Of a stretch of DNA of 16,910 nt, positions 6,742 to 13,535 are shown piece after piece. Position numbers and translations under genes: made by a program. Each line of letters opens with the position of its first letter. The stretch's first letter is position 1. The DNA is from an uncultured Clostridia bacterium (lineage in GTDB: Bacteria > Bacillota > Clostridia > Christensenellales > DUVY01): assembly GCA_937895465.1 (NCBI GenBank), contig CALAYY010000207.1, forward strand, positions 1 through 16,910. Direction: 5' to 3'. The notes under the pieces are model-generated. The model was not told the origin of the DNA. It was given only the letters and a program-made list of their open reading frames with translations, and made no database searches.

Positions 6742-8079
6742 ATGGTAAAAACAGCTTTAGACATTTCATTATATGTATTTCTAGCTATATGCTCACTGTT
6801 AATTATTTTTTATATCCCCAGATTAAAGGGTTGGTTTGCATCTTTTAAAAAGCAAAAAAGATTAATTAATGATAAGAAAAACAATATTGCAGTAATTATA
6901 CCTGCTAGAAATGAAAGCAAGGTAATAGGTGATTTGCTAGATTGCTTAACTCGCCAAACATATCCCAAAGAACATTTTGGAGTGCATGTTATAGTTAAGG
7001 AAAGCAATGACCCTACTATAGAAATTGCAAAACAAACAAAAGCATCAGTTCATATTGCAAGCAATCAAACTTGCAAGGGAGATGCTTTGGATTTTTGTCT
7101 TAAAGAAATTCTTAATACTAATCCTGAACAGTATGATGCATATGTAATTGTAGATGCTGATTGTATGCTAGACAGTAAGTTCTTAGAAGAAATGAATAAT
7201 GCAATGACTAGCGGAAAACAAGTCATTCAGGCCAAAAAGATCGTCAAGAATTATCATATAAAAGATAAGAAAGCCAACAGCATTTCAGCAAGCTGCAACG
7301 GTCTGATTTGGACTATAATTGACGATATGGGCAATCGATATAAGTCAGATAAAAATATTACAGGAATGACTATTGGAACAGGTCTAATGCTCAGAAGTGA
7401 CGTTGTTAAGATGCTTGGAGGCTGGCCTTATAGACAGACACTTACAGAAGACATAGAATTTATGTTTGACTGTATGGTAAAAAAGATAAGTACGTTTTAT
7501 TATTCTTATGCAATTATGTATATGGAAGAAGCAACTAGCCTAAAAGTTACTAACAAAAGAAGAAGAAGATGGCTTACAGGTGTTGTTGACAGCAAAAGAA
7601 TTTATGCCAAGCAAGTTAAAAATTCTGCAACAACCAAAGAAGACAAGCGCAATAAATATTATGTCTTGGCATTATGGCCAGTATTCTATTATGTAGGTGC
7701 TTGTGTATTTTTCTCAATTATGCAATTTGGTTTTTCTATAGCCTTATTTATATTGGGAGAGTCATTATGGATAAAAGCACTGTTATATAGTATAATAGGC
7801 GTTGGAATTATATATATATCTTTTTTGATATTGACACTTTTCTGTCTCATTATAGAAAGAAAAAATATGCCGATTTCTTTGTTTAGAAGAATTATACTGC
7901 TGTTTGTTCATCCTGTTTTTTACATGGGATATATTCCTATCATTGCAAGAGCATTGTTTTTCTCTAACAATAAAGGCTGGGAAGTCATTGAAAGAATTGA
8001 TTTTAAGATGGATAATGAAGCACAGGTTGAACCGCTATCAGACGATGAAGGAGAGTTGGCATGCCTGCCGCAAGATTAG
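6742..8079 (+). CDS. Membrane glycosyltransferase, family 2
   Basis: A 445-residue membrane-bound GT2 enzyme, related to CrtQ/cellulose-synthase-like transferases that move sugar from a nucleotide donor to a lipid or growing chain. One membrane segment (about 8-26) precedes the cytosolic catalytic domain, with VIIPARNESK (51-60), the metal-binding DAD (138-140), GTGLMLRSD, GGWP, TED (235-237, catalytic base region) and RRRRW (273-277, like Q/RxxRW). Three or more membrane helices follow (about 305-335, 340-372, 384-407) and an acidic tail. The first Asp cluster, usually DDxSxD, reads KESND here. The ATG is 11 bases after GGAG. The gene overlaps the next by 19 bases, indicating coupled translation. 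The acceptor is unknown; the acyltransferase neighbours suggest a glycolipid. Confidence 0.88.
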   Translation: MVKTALDISLYVFLAICSLLIIFYIPRLKGWFASFKKQKRLINDKKNNIAVIIPARNESKVIGDLLDCLTRQTYPKEHFGVHVIVKESNDPTIEIAKQTKASVHIASNQTCKGDALDFCLKEILNTNPEQYDAYVIVDADCMLDSKFLEEMNNAMTSGKQVIQAKKIVKNYHIKDKKANSISASCNGLIWTIIDDMGNRYKSDKNITGMTIGTGLMLRSDVVKMLGGWPYRQTLTEDIEFMFDCMVKKISTFYYSYAIMYMEEATSLKVTNKRRRRWLTGVVDSKRIYAKQVKNSATTKEDKRNKYYVLALWPVFYYVGACVFFSIMQFGFSIALFILGESLWIKALLYSIIGVGIIYISFLILTLFCLIIERKNMPISLFRRIILLFVHPVFYMGYIPIIARALFFSNNKGWEVIERIDFKMDNEAQVEPLSDDEGELACLPQD

Positions 8080-8876
8080 ACGTTTTAGAAAAAATTAAAG
8101 AATTAGAAAAAAAAGAAGAATTTGATCAACATCTAAACCCGATTGATTATGATATTGTATTGCCTATTGATAACTTTAATTATATAAAAAGAGGTTTTGA
8201 AAAGCTAAAGATTTTTTTTCAAAACACCTTTATAGTAAAGCCTTATACTTTTTATCTTAATCACAAAGTTACTAAGACCAAAGTGTTTGGCAGAAAAAAT
8301 CTTAAGGGTATAAAATCCGCAATAGTTACATGCAACCATGTGTTTATGTTTGATTGTCTTGTAGCCAAACACGGACTCAGAGGTCATAAGTTAAGAATTA
8401 CCGCTGCTGATTTTAATAACCGAAAAGGATTTTTGGGAGAAATGATGCGCGCAGGCGGACTAATGCCTTTCAGTCCAAAATATGAGAATATGAAAAGATT
8501 TAATCATGCCATGGATTATTTTCTTAAAAAAAATCATTATGTCATGTTTTATCCCGAGCAGGCAATGTGGTATATGTATGACAAACCCCGTCCATATAAA
8601 AACGGAGCATTTCATTATGCGGTAAAACATGATGTTCCTATTATTCCTATGTTTATTACTTATAGAAACTCTGGTAAATTTGATAAGAATGGAATGGAAG
8701 ATAAATATTTTACATTGCATATTATGGAGCCGATATTTTCTGATACTAAGTTAAATAATAAAGAAAATGTTAACTATATGAGAGAAAAAAATTATGAAAT
8801 GTGCTGTAAAAAATATTTTGAGGTATATGGAAAAAAGCCTGAATATCAGACCATAGAGTACAAAGGAGAAATATAA
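8061..8876 (+). CDS. PlsC-like lysophospholipid/glycolipid acyltransferase
   Basis: A 271-residue protein of the 1-acylglycerol-3-phosphate acyltransferase superfamily. The catalytic NHX4D motif is NHVFMFD (92-98). The second block, often FPEGTR, is YPEQAMW (164-170), followed by KPRPYKNGAFHYA and VPIIPMF, which fit a divergent PlsC-like subgroup with PEQxMW. About 70 charged residues precede the domain, and no membrane helix is obvious, so peripheral membrane association is likely. The start ATG at 8061 lies inside the end of the glycosyltransferase gene, 7 bases after AAGGAG. The next gene starts immediately after its stop. Acyl acceptor unknown; membership of one operon suggests acylation of the same lipid that is glycosylated. 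Confidence 0.85.
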   Translation: MPAARLDVLEKIKELEKKEEFDQHLNPIDYDIVLPIDNFNYIKRGFEKLKIFFQNTFIVKPYTFYLNHKVTKTKVFGRKNLKGIKSAIVTCNHVFMFDCLVAKHGLRGHKLRITAADFNNRKGFLGEMMRAGGLMPFSPKYENMKRFNHAMDYFLKKNHYVMFYPEQAMWYMYDKPRPYKNGAFHYAVKHDVPIIPMFITYRNSGKFDKNGMEDKYFTLHIMEPIFSDTKLNNKENVNYMREKNYEMCCKKYFEVYGKKPEYQTIEYKGEI

Positions 8877-9461
8877 ATGGTAATTTATCTTTCAATAATA
8901 TTTTTAAGTATAATATTTATTTCTGTTATGAATATCATTTTTACTATGTCAATGTTTAATTTAAGTGCTCCATATATATTTTTTATTGTATTTATAAGTG
9001 CTGTAATTAATTTTATTATAGATGCGATTGTGGCACTTGTTATACATAAACTGCCAAAAAAATGGTTTAATCCTTATAACAGTATTTATAAAGTATGGGG
9101 ATTTGAGAGAAAATTTTATGAAAATATAGGCATAAAAAGATGGAAGGACAGAGTTCCTGAAATGGGTCAATTATGTAATTTCAAAAAAGATAAAATCGCA
9201 AGCATTAATGATAATGAATATATCTACAAGTTTTTAGAAGAAACTTGTTATGCCGAAGTATTGCATTTTCTTTCCGCAATATTAGGGTTTGCTGTGATTT
9301 TTGTTTTTCCTATGAAATATATGTTATATTTTACTTTACCTGTAGCATTGGTTAATTGTTTTTTGCAGGTGTTGCCAATATTTATTCAAAGATATACACG
9401 CCCAAAGCTTATAAAACTATATGAAAGAAATCTAAGAAACGCTTTGGTGTCAAACTGTTAA
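8877..9461 (+). CDS. CrtO-like membrane acyltransferase (glycosyl-4,4'-diaponeurosporenoate acyltransferase family)
   Basis: A 194-residue membrane protein with two N-terminal helices (about 3-25, 30-56), a conserved cytosolic block and two C-terminal helices (about 133-147, 149-168). The block WGFERKFYENIGIKRWKDRV (74-93), ETCYAEVLHF (122-131) and the closing RYTRPKL resemble the CrtO family, whose Staphylococcus aureus member acylates the glucose of the carotenoid ester staphyloxanthin. This protein is somewhat longer than that one. No carotenoid synthesis genes are visible here, so the substrate is probably another glycolipid. AAAGGAG (8862-8868) precedes the ATG, which directly follows the stop of the PlsC-like gene. 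I am fairly sure of the family and unsure of the reaction. Confidence 0.72.
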   Translation: MVIYLSIIFLSIIFISVMNIIFTMSMFNLSAPYIFFIVFISAVINFIIDAIVALVIHKLPKKWFNPYNSIYKVWGFERKFYENIGIKRWKDRVPEMGQLCNFKKDKIASINDNEYIYKFLEETCYAEVLHFLSAILGFAVIFVFPMKYMLYFTLPVALVNCFLQVLPIFIQRYTRPKLIKLYERNLRNALVSNC

Positions 9462-9484
9462 TATTATCAAAATAATAAATACGC

Positions 9485-9523
9485 AAGGGTTTGCTGATAA
9501 AGTCGGTAAACCTTTTTTCTTTT
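9485..9523 (+). terminator. Terminator of the glycosyltransferase-acyltransferase operon
   Basis: AAGGGTTTGCTG (9485-9496) pairs with CGGTAAACCTTT (9504-9515) around a 7-base loop, a 12-base RNA stem including three G-U pairs, followed by a T-rich tail to 9523. The G-U pairs work only in plus-strand RNA, matching the operon's direction. Confidence 0.75.
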
Positions 9524-9531
9524 GATAGTGA

Positions 9532-9560
9532 TTGACTTTATATTAAAATAATTTTATTAT
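9532..9560 (+). promoter_or_regulatory. Promoter of the short-chain dehydrogenase gene
   Basis: TTGACT (9532-9537), 17-base spacer, TATTAT (9555-9560). The start would be near 9567, leaving a very short leader of about 10 bases that holds AGAGG (9568-9572) just before the ATG at 9578. Confidence 0.55.
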
Positions 9561-9577
9561 AACTAAAAGAGGTGCGT

Positions 9578-10363
9578 ATGAATAAAACTGCATTAATCAC
9601 AGGTGCAAGCAGCGGAATAGGTTATGAGCTTAGCCAAATATTTGCTATGGAAGGTTATAATCTAGTTTTGACCGCTCGAAATACGGATAAACTTAATGAA
9701 TTAAAAAACAACCTTGAAAATCAATATAATGTTCAAGTTTCTATCATAACAAAAGATTTAGCTTTGCCTGATTCATCTAATGAAATATATAATGAGGTTG
9801 TTAATAAAGATATTATTATTGATGTTTTGGTTAATAACGCAGGGCTGGGGGACTTTGGATTATTTCATGAATCTGATATAGATAAAGTAAATAACATTAT
9901 AGAATTAAATATTAACTCATTGACAAAAATGACTAGACTATTTTTACCTGATATGCTTAAAAGAAAAGATGGAAAGATTTTAAATATAGCATCGTTAGGA
10001 AGTTTTCAGCCAGGCCCCTTGATGGCGGTATATTACGCGTCTAAGGCTTATGTGTTATCTTTCTCTGAAGCTGTTTCAAGAGAGCTAAAAAATACAGGTG
10101 TTACAGTCACTGCTGTCTGTCCAGGTCCAACTAATACAGAATTTAATAAAAAAGCTAATTTTGGAACATCAGGCTTTATTTTTAATAAACATTCTGCAAG
10201 CGCAAAAAGTGTAGCTGTTTTTTCATACAAAAAAATGAAAAAAGGCAAAGCTGTAGCAGTACCTGGTTTTTTTAATAAAATTGCGTCTGTAGGTGTAAGA
10301 TTGCTTCCAAAGAGAATTGTAAGAAATATGGTTTATTGGCTTCAAAAGAAGAGGTCAAAATAG
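9578..10363 (+). CDS. Short-chain dehydrogenase/reductase (SDR)
   Basis: A 261-residue classical SDR, a cytosolic NAD(P)-dependent oxidoreductase with Rossmann fold. Motifs are TGASSGIG (cofactor loop, near the N-terminus), NNAG in VLVNNAGLGDFG, the catalytic Ser region (IASLGSFQPG) and YxxxK as YYASK, then CPGPTNTEF after it. The Arg in TARN after strand two hints at NADPH preference; this is inference. The C-terminal stretch with repeated basic residues resembles DltE/YqjQ-type members. An in-frame GTG lies at 9572, but it would fall inside the AGAGG ribosome site, so the ATG at 9578 is chosen. Substrate unknown. It has its own promoter and is followed 45 bases later by the DtxR-like gene. 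Confidence 0.9.
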   Translation: MNKTALITGASSGIGYELSQIFAMEGYNLVLTARNTDKLNELKNNLENQYNVQVSIITKDLALPDSSNEIYNEVVNKDIIIDVLVNNAGLGDFGLFHESDIDKVNNIIELNINSLTKMTRLFLPDMLKRKDGKILNIASLGSFQPGPLMAVYYASKAYVLSFSEAVSRELKNTGVTVTAVCPGPTNTEFNKKANFGTSGFIFNKHSASAKSVAVFSYKKMKKGKAVAVPGFFNKIASVGVRLLPKRIVRNMVYWLQKKRSK

Positions 10364-10382
10364 ACAAATCTTGACTTTTTTT
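10349..10382 (+). terminator. Possible terminator at the end of the SDR gene
   Basis: AAGAGGTCAA (10349-10358) can pair with TTGACTTTTT (10371-10380), 10 pairs with two G-U, around a 12-base loop that contains the SDR stop codon, followed by more T. The 3' arm is also the -35 box (TTGACT) of the next gene's promoter. The stem is AT-rich, so the call is tentative. Confidence 0.35.
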
Positions 10383-10399
10383 AACGGTTATATTATTAT
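10371..10399 (+). promoter_or_regulatory. Promoter of the DtxR/MntR-like gene (leaderless)
   Basis: TTGACT (10371-10376), 17-base spacer, TATTAT (10394-10399). The ATG begins 9 bases after the -10 box (ATCTACATA between), so the transcript should have almost no 5' leader and there is no Shine-Dalgarno. Confidence 0.55.
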
Positions 10400-10408
10400 A
10401 TCTACATA

Positions 10409-10804
10409 ATGAATAAGAGTATAGAAAAAAAAATATCTCCATCTTTGGAAGATTATCTTGAAGCTATATATAATCTTAGAAGACTTAATAACAGTGTAAG
10501 AGTTACCGACATTGCCATAGAATTGGGGATAGCAAAACCAAGTGTAAATAACGCAATTGCTTTATTAAAAGATAAAGGTTTTGTTAATCAAGAAAAGTAT
10601 GGTCTAGTAGAACTTACATCTACTGGCGAGCAAAGAGCAGAATATGTATTGACCAAACACACTAATATTAAGGCATTTTTGATAAAAGTACTTGGAGTGG
10701 ATGAAGTAACCGCAGAGGTAGAAGCTTGCAAGATAGAACATGTAATTAGTGATGATACTGTACTCAAAATGAATATATTATTAAATAAACTAGCTGATCG
10801 TTAA
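10409..10804 (+). CDS. DtxR/MntR-family metal-dependent transcriptional repressor
   Basis: A 131-residue dimeric DNA-binding protein of MntR size, lacking the SH3-like third domain of DtxR/IdeR. The winged helix covers about 14-72, with VRVTDIAIELGIAKPSVNNA as helix-turn-helix; dimerisation and metal-binding helices follow. By alignment with B. subtilis MntR (D8, E11, H77, E99, E102, H103) the ligands here are Asp15, Glu18, His84, Cys107, Glu110 and His111. The Cys in place of E99 corresponds to C102 of iron-sensing DtxR, while Asp15 is MntR-like, so the site is mixed. DtxR's ancillary Glu83 aligns with Lys88. Such proteins repress metal uptake when iron or manganese is plentiful; feoAB in this window is a plausible target. 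Distance from feo is about 7 kb, so the link is inference. Confidence 0.92.
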   Translation: MNKSIEKKISPSLEDYLEAIYNLRRLNNSVRVTDIAIELGIAKPSVNNAIALLKDKGFVNQEKYGLVELTSTGEQRAEYVLTKHTNIKAFLIKVLGVDEVTAEVEACKIEHVISDDTVLKMNILLNKLADR

Positions 10805-10811
10805 AAAAACA

Positions 10812-10843
10812 AAACAGCAATTTAATTATATGGATTGTTGTTT
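10812..10843 (+). terminator. Possible terminator after the DtxR-like gene
   Basis: AAACAGCAAT (10812-10821) pairs with ATTGTTGTTT (10834-10843), 10 pairs with one G-U, around a 12-base loop, starting 7 bases after the stop. The T-run is only three bases within the stem end, so termination would be weak. Confidence 0.4.
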
Positions 10844-10931
10844 CATAATGTAGGAATTATCGCCAAAAAACAAAGATGAAGTTTTGACATTTGGCAGTAA
10901 CTCCTCTTTTTATGTCTTTTTTTAAGTTAAT

Positions 10932-10940
10932 TGCTATAAT
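10932..10940 (+). promoter_or_regulatory. Extended -10 promoter upstream of yerC
   Basis: TGCTATAAT (10932-10940) is an extended -10 element (TG-N-TATAAT) with no clear -35. It would start RNA near 10947 and give a leader of about 75 bases before yerC. That leader contains a small hairpin ACTATA-CTT-TATAGT. The remaining gap (10805-11021) holds no gene I can support. Confidence 0.45.
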
Positions 10941-11021
10941 AAGAACAGTACTAAAAACTATACTTTATAGTGGACTCCTATAGACTTTTTTGCTAAAATA
11001 CAATAAAGAGGTATAATATAA

Positions 11022-11315
11022 ATGGCATCCAACAAATTCAAATCTCCTCAGGCAGATAAGCTTTTTGAAGCAATATTATCATTGCAATCTATTGATGAAT
11101 GTTATGATTTATTTGAAGATTTGTGTACTGTTGCAGAGATTCATGCAATGATACAAAGATTTGAAATAGCCCTTATGCTGGATGAGGGCAAAATTTATAC
11201 TACAATAACGGACGAAACAGGAGCAAGTGCCGCAACTATCAGCCGTGTACATAAATGTTTGAACTATGGGGAAAATGGATACAAAAGAGCAATACAAAGG
11301 CTTAAAGGCAAGTAA
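11022..11315 (+). CDS. yerC: YerC/YecD-family TrpR-related protein
   Basis: A 97-residue helical protein of the TrpR-like YerC family, a probable DNA-binding regulator whose targets are not established. The N-terminal helix reads SPQADKLFEAILSLQSIDEC; the centre DLCTVAEIHAMIQRFEIALML is the family core; the helix-turn-helix is TTITDETGASAATISRVHKC, followed by a Lys/Arg-rich end. AAAGAGG (11005-11011) lies 10 bases before the ATG. The next gene, pcrA, begins 3 bases after its stop, so they form one transcription unit. In Bacillus subtilis yerC also sits upstream of pcrB-pcrA-ligA; pcrB is absent here. Confidence 0.92.
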   Translation: MASNKFKSPQADKLFEAILSLQSIDECYDLFEDLCTVAEIHAMIQRFEIALMLDEGKIYTTITDETGASAATISRVHKCLNYGENGYKRAIQRLKGK

Positions 11316-11318
11316 GCT

Positions 11319-13535
11319 GTGGATTGGTCAATACTTAATAGCGAACAAAGAAAAGCGGCGCAATGTACAAAAGGAGCTATTCTTGTCACTGCAGGAGCAG
11401 GAAGCGGCAAGACACGGCTTTTAACCTATAGAATAGCAAACATCATAGAACAAGGGATTAACCCTTATAATATATTGGCTATAACCTTTACCAATAAGGC
11501 AGCCAATGAAATGAAAACTAGGCTTACTAATCTAATATCAGACACAAAATATATGTGGGTAATGACCTTTCATGCTTTGTGCACTCGTATTTTGAGAGAA
11601 AACATAGATAAGCTTGATGGATATAATAAAAACTTTTCTATCTATGATGATGGCGAGCAAAACAGAGTTATAAAAAATATTTTAAAAGATAAAGATATCG
11701 ATCCTGATAAATATTTTAAAACCATAAAATATCTTATTTCCGAATCAAAAAATAATGGTCTTAGCTTAGAAGACTTCTCATTGGAATATAGAGATGTCAA
11801 TAATTTTGAATTAATTTTTGAAGTGTATGAAGCTTATGAAAATCATCTCAAAAAGAATAACGCATTGGACTTTGACGACCTTCTGATAAAGACAAGGACA
11901 TTACTTTTAACAAAAGCAGATGTTTTGGAGCATTATTCTAGGCGTTTTGAGTATATCAGTGTTGATGAGTTTCAGGACACCAATAAAATTCAATACGAAT
12001 TAGTCAAACTTTTGGGTAGTTTTCACAAAAACATATTTATAGTAGGTGATGAGGACCAGAGTATCTATGGGTGGCGTGGTGCTAATATTAGCAATATTAA
12101 GGACTTTATAAAAGATTATGATGCCATAGTATTCAAATTGGAGCAAAATTATCGTTCAACAAAAAAGATATTAAATGCAGCCAATAATCTAATATCATAT
12201 AACACCAATAGAATAACCAAAAACCTCTGGACAGAAAATGAAGACGGGGTAAGAATAGAAAAGTACATTGCCTTTAACGAAAGCGAAGAAGGCGAGTATG
12301 TTGCAAGCACTATCAAGAGTCTTGTTGATTATGCCGGCTATAAATATAACGATATTGCCGTATTGGTAAGGCTTAACGCATTAACTAGAAATTTTGAAGA
12401 AAAGTTAATGAATTATAATATTCCTTATGATGTTTATGGCACTATTAAGTTTTATGGCAGAAAAGAAATTAAAGATATCTTGGCATATCTTACCGCAATA
12501 GCCAATCCTGATGATAACGGTGCAATCTTAAGAATAATTAATTTCCCCAAACGTGGTATAGGTGACAGCACTGTAAAACAGCTTCAAAACTATTGTGCTG
12601 TCAAAGATATAAGTATGCGGAATGCTTTGATTGACCTTAATAATCAAGACTTACCTAATCAATTAATTAATAAGCTAAAACCCTTTGGAGAATTGTTGAA
12701 AAAAATCATTGATTTTTATAACGAAAATGGGCTTCAAAAGACTGCTGAATTTGTCGTTGAACAGACAGGAATATGGCAGTTATATAGTGATGACAACGAA
12801 GAAAATTATAACCGAAGGCTTAATATCAACGAGCTGCTTAATTCCATTGCAAAGTTTGTTGAAGAAAACGAAAGTAATGATTTGAGTGAATATTTGATTT
12901 CTATCAGCTTGCAATCAGATATAGATACTTATGAAGAAGAAAATAATAAGGTTACCTTGGCAACTATTCATTCTGTTAAGGGTTTGGAGTTTTCAACAGT
13001 TTTTATTACAGGGTTAGAAGAAGGAATTTTTCCTGTCTTAAGGTCTGGCGGTTATAATGATATTGAAGAAGAAAGACGCCTTATGTATGTTGCTATGACA
13101 CGTGCCGAAAAAAGACTTTATATGTCACATTGCAGGGTAAGGTATCTTTATGGCAAAAGAGAAGACCATTTTCAATCTCGTTTTTGGGAAGAAATATTTG
13201 ATGAAGAAGAACAAAGTCAAAGAAAAGGCGATTATTCATCTTACAGACAAAATTCCAAAAAAACTGATGATAATTATTATAAGATTAGTGCTACAATAAA
13301 TACTGAAACCGATTTTGTTCCAAAAACTCATCAGCAGCCGACTAAATTAAAGATAGTATCAATTGATAAAAACTATACCGCAGGTGTTAAGGTAAAACAC
13401 AAAGCTTACGGCATAGGCACAATTATGAATATTAACGGAGAAGGCAATAATGCACTTGCTAAGATTGATTTTGAACAAGTCGGTGTAAAAAACCTTATTT
13501 TGGCTATTGCACCATTGGAGATTGTTAATGAATAA
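11319..13535 (+). CDS. pcrA: ATP-dependent DNA helicase PcrA (UvrD/Rep family)
   Basis: A 738-residue superfamily 1A 3'-5' DNA helicase of normal length, acting in nucleotide excision repair, removal of recombination proteins and replication-transcription conflicts. Motifs in order: Q-motif LNSEQRKA (6-13), Walker A AGAGSGKT (25-32), Ia TFTNKAANEM, Walker B VDEFQDTN (215-222), III GDEDQSIYGWRGA, IV LEQNYRST, V TIHSVKGLEF and VI RRLMYVAMTRAEKR. The last 45 or so residues (VKHKAYGIGTIMNING) form the Tudor-like domain that binds RNA polymerase in known PcrA. The start is GTG at 11319, with AAAGG (11304-11308) inside the end of yerC; no nearer ATG fits before the Q-motif. The 3' end overlaps ligA by 8 bases. 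Confidence 0.97.
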   Translation: MDWSILNSEQRKAAQCTKGAILVTAGAGSGKTRLLTYRIANIIEQGINPYNILAITFTNKAANEMKTRLTNLISDTKYMWVMTFHALCTRILRENIDKLDGYNKNFSIYDDGEQNRVIKNILKDKDIDPDKYFKTIKYLISESKNNGLSLEDFSLEYRDVNNFELIFEVYEAYENHLKKNNALDFDDLLIKTRTLLLTKADVLEHYSRRFEYISVDEFQDTNKIQYELVKLLGSFHKNIFIVGDEDQSIYGWRGANISNIKDFIKDYDAIVFKLEQNYRSTKKILNAANNLISYNTNRITKNLWTENEDGVRIEKYIAFNESEEGEYVASTIKSLVDYAGYKYNDIAVLVRLNALTRNFEEKLMNYNIPYDVYGTIKFYGRKEIKDILAYLTAIANPDDNGAILRIINFPKRGIGDSTVKQLQNYCAVKDISMRNALIDLNNQDLPNQLINKLKPFGELLKKIIDFYNENGLQKTAEFVVEQTGIWQLYSDDNEENYNRRLNINELLNSIAKFVEENESNDLSEYLISISLQSDIDTYEEENNKVTLATIHSVKGLEFSTVFITGLEEGIFPVLRSGGYNDIEEERRLMYVAMTRAEKRLYMSHCRVRYLYGKREDHFQSRFWEEIFDEEEQSQRKGDYSSYRQNSKKTDDNYYKISATINTETDFVPKTHQQPTKLKIVSIDKNYTAGVKVKHKAYGIGTIMNINGEGNNALAKIDFEQVGVKNLILAIAPLEIVNE

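Noticed and set aside
10940..11021. Riboswitch or T-box in the yerC leader
   Set aside because: Only a 6-base hairpin (ACTATA/TATAGT) is visible; no T-box, SAM, purine or other riboswitch core is recognisable in about 75 bases.
13507..13527. Upstream ATG for ligA at 13507
   Set aside because: It lacks a ribosome site at the right distance; TTGGAG fits the ATG at 13528, and the extra residues are not LigA-like.
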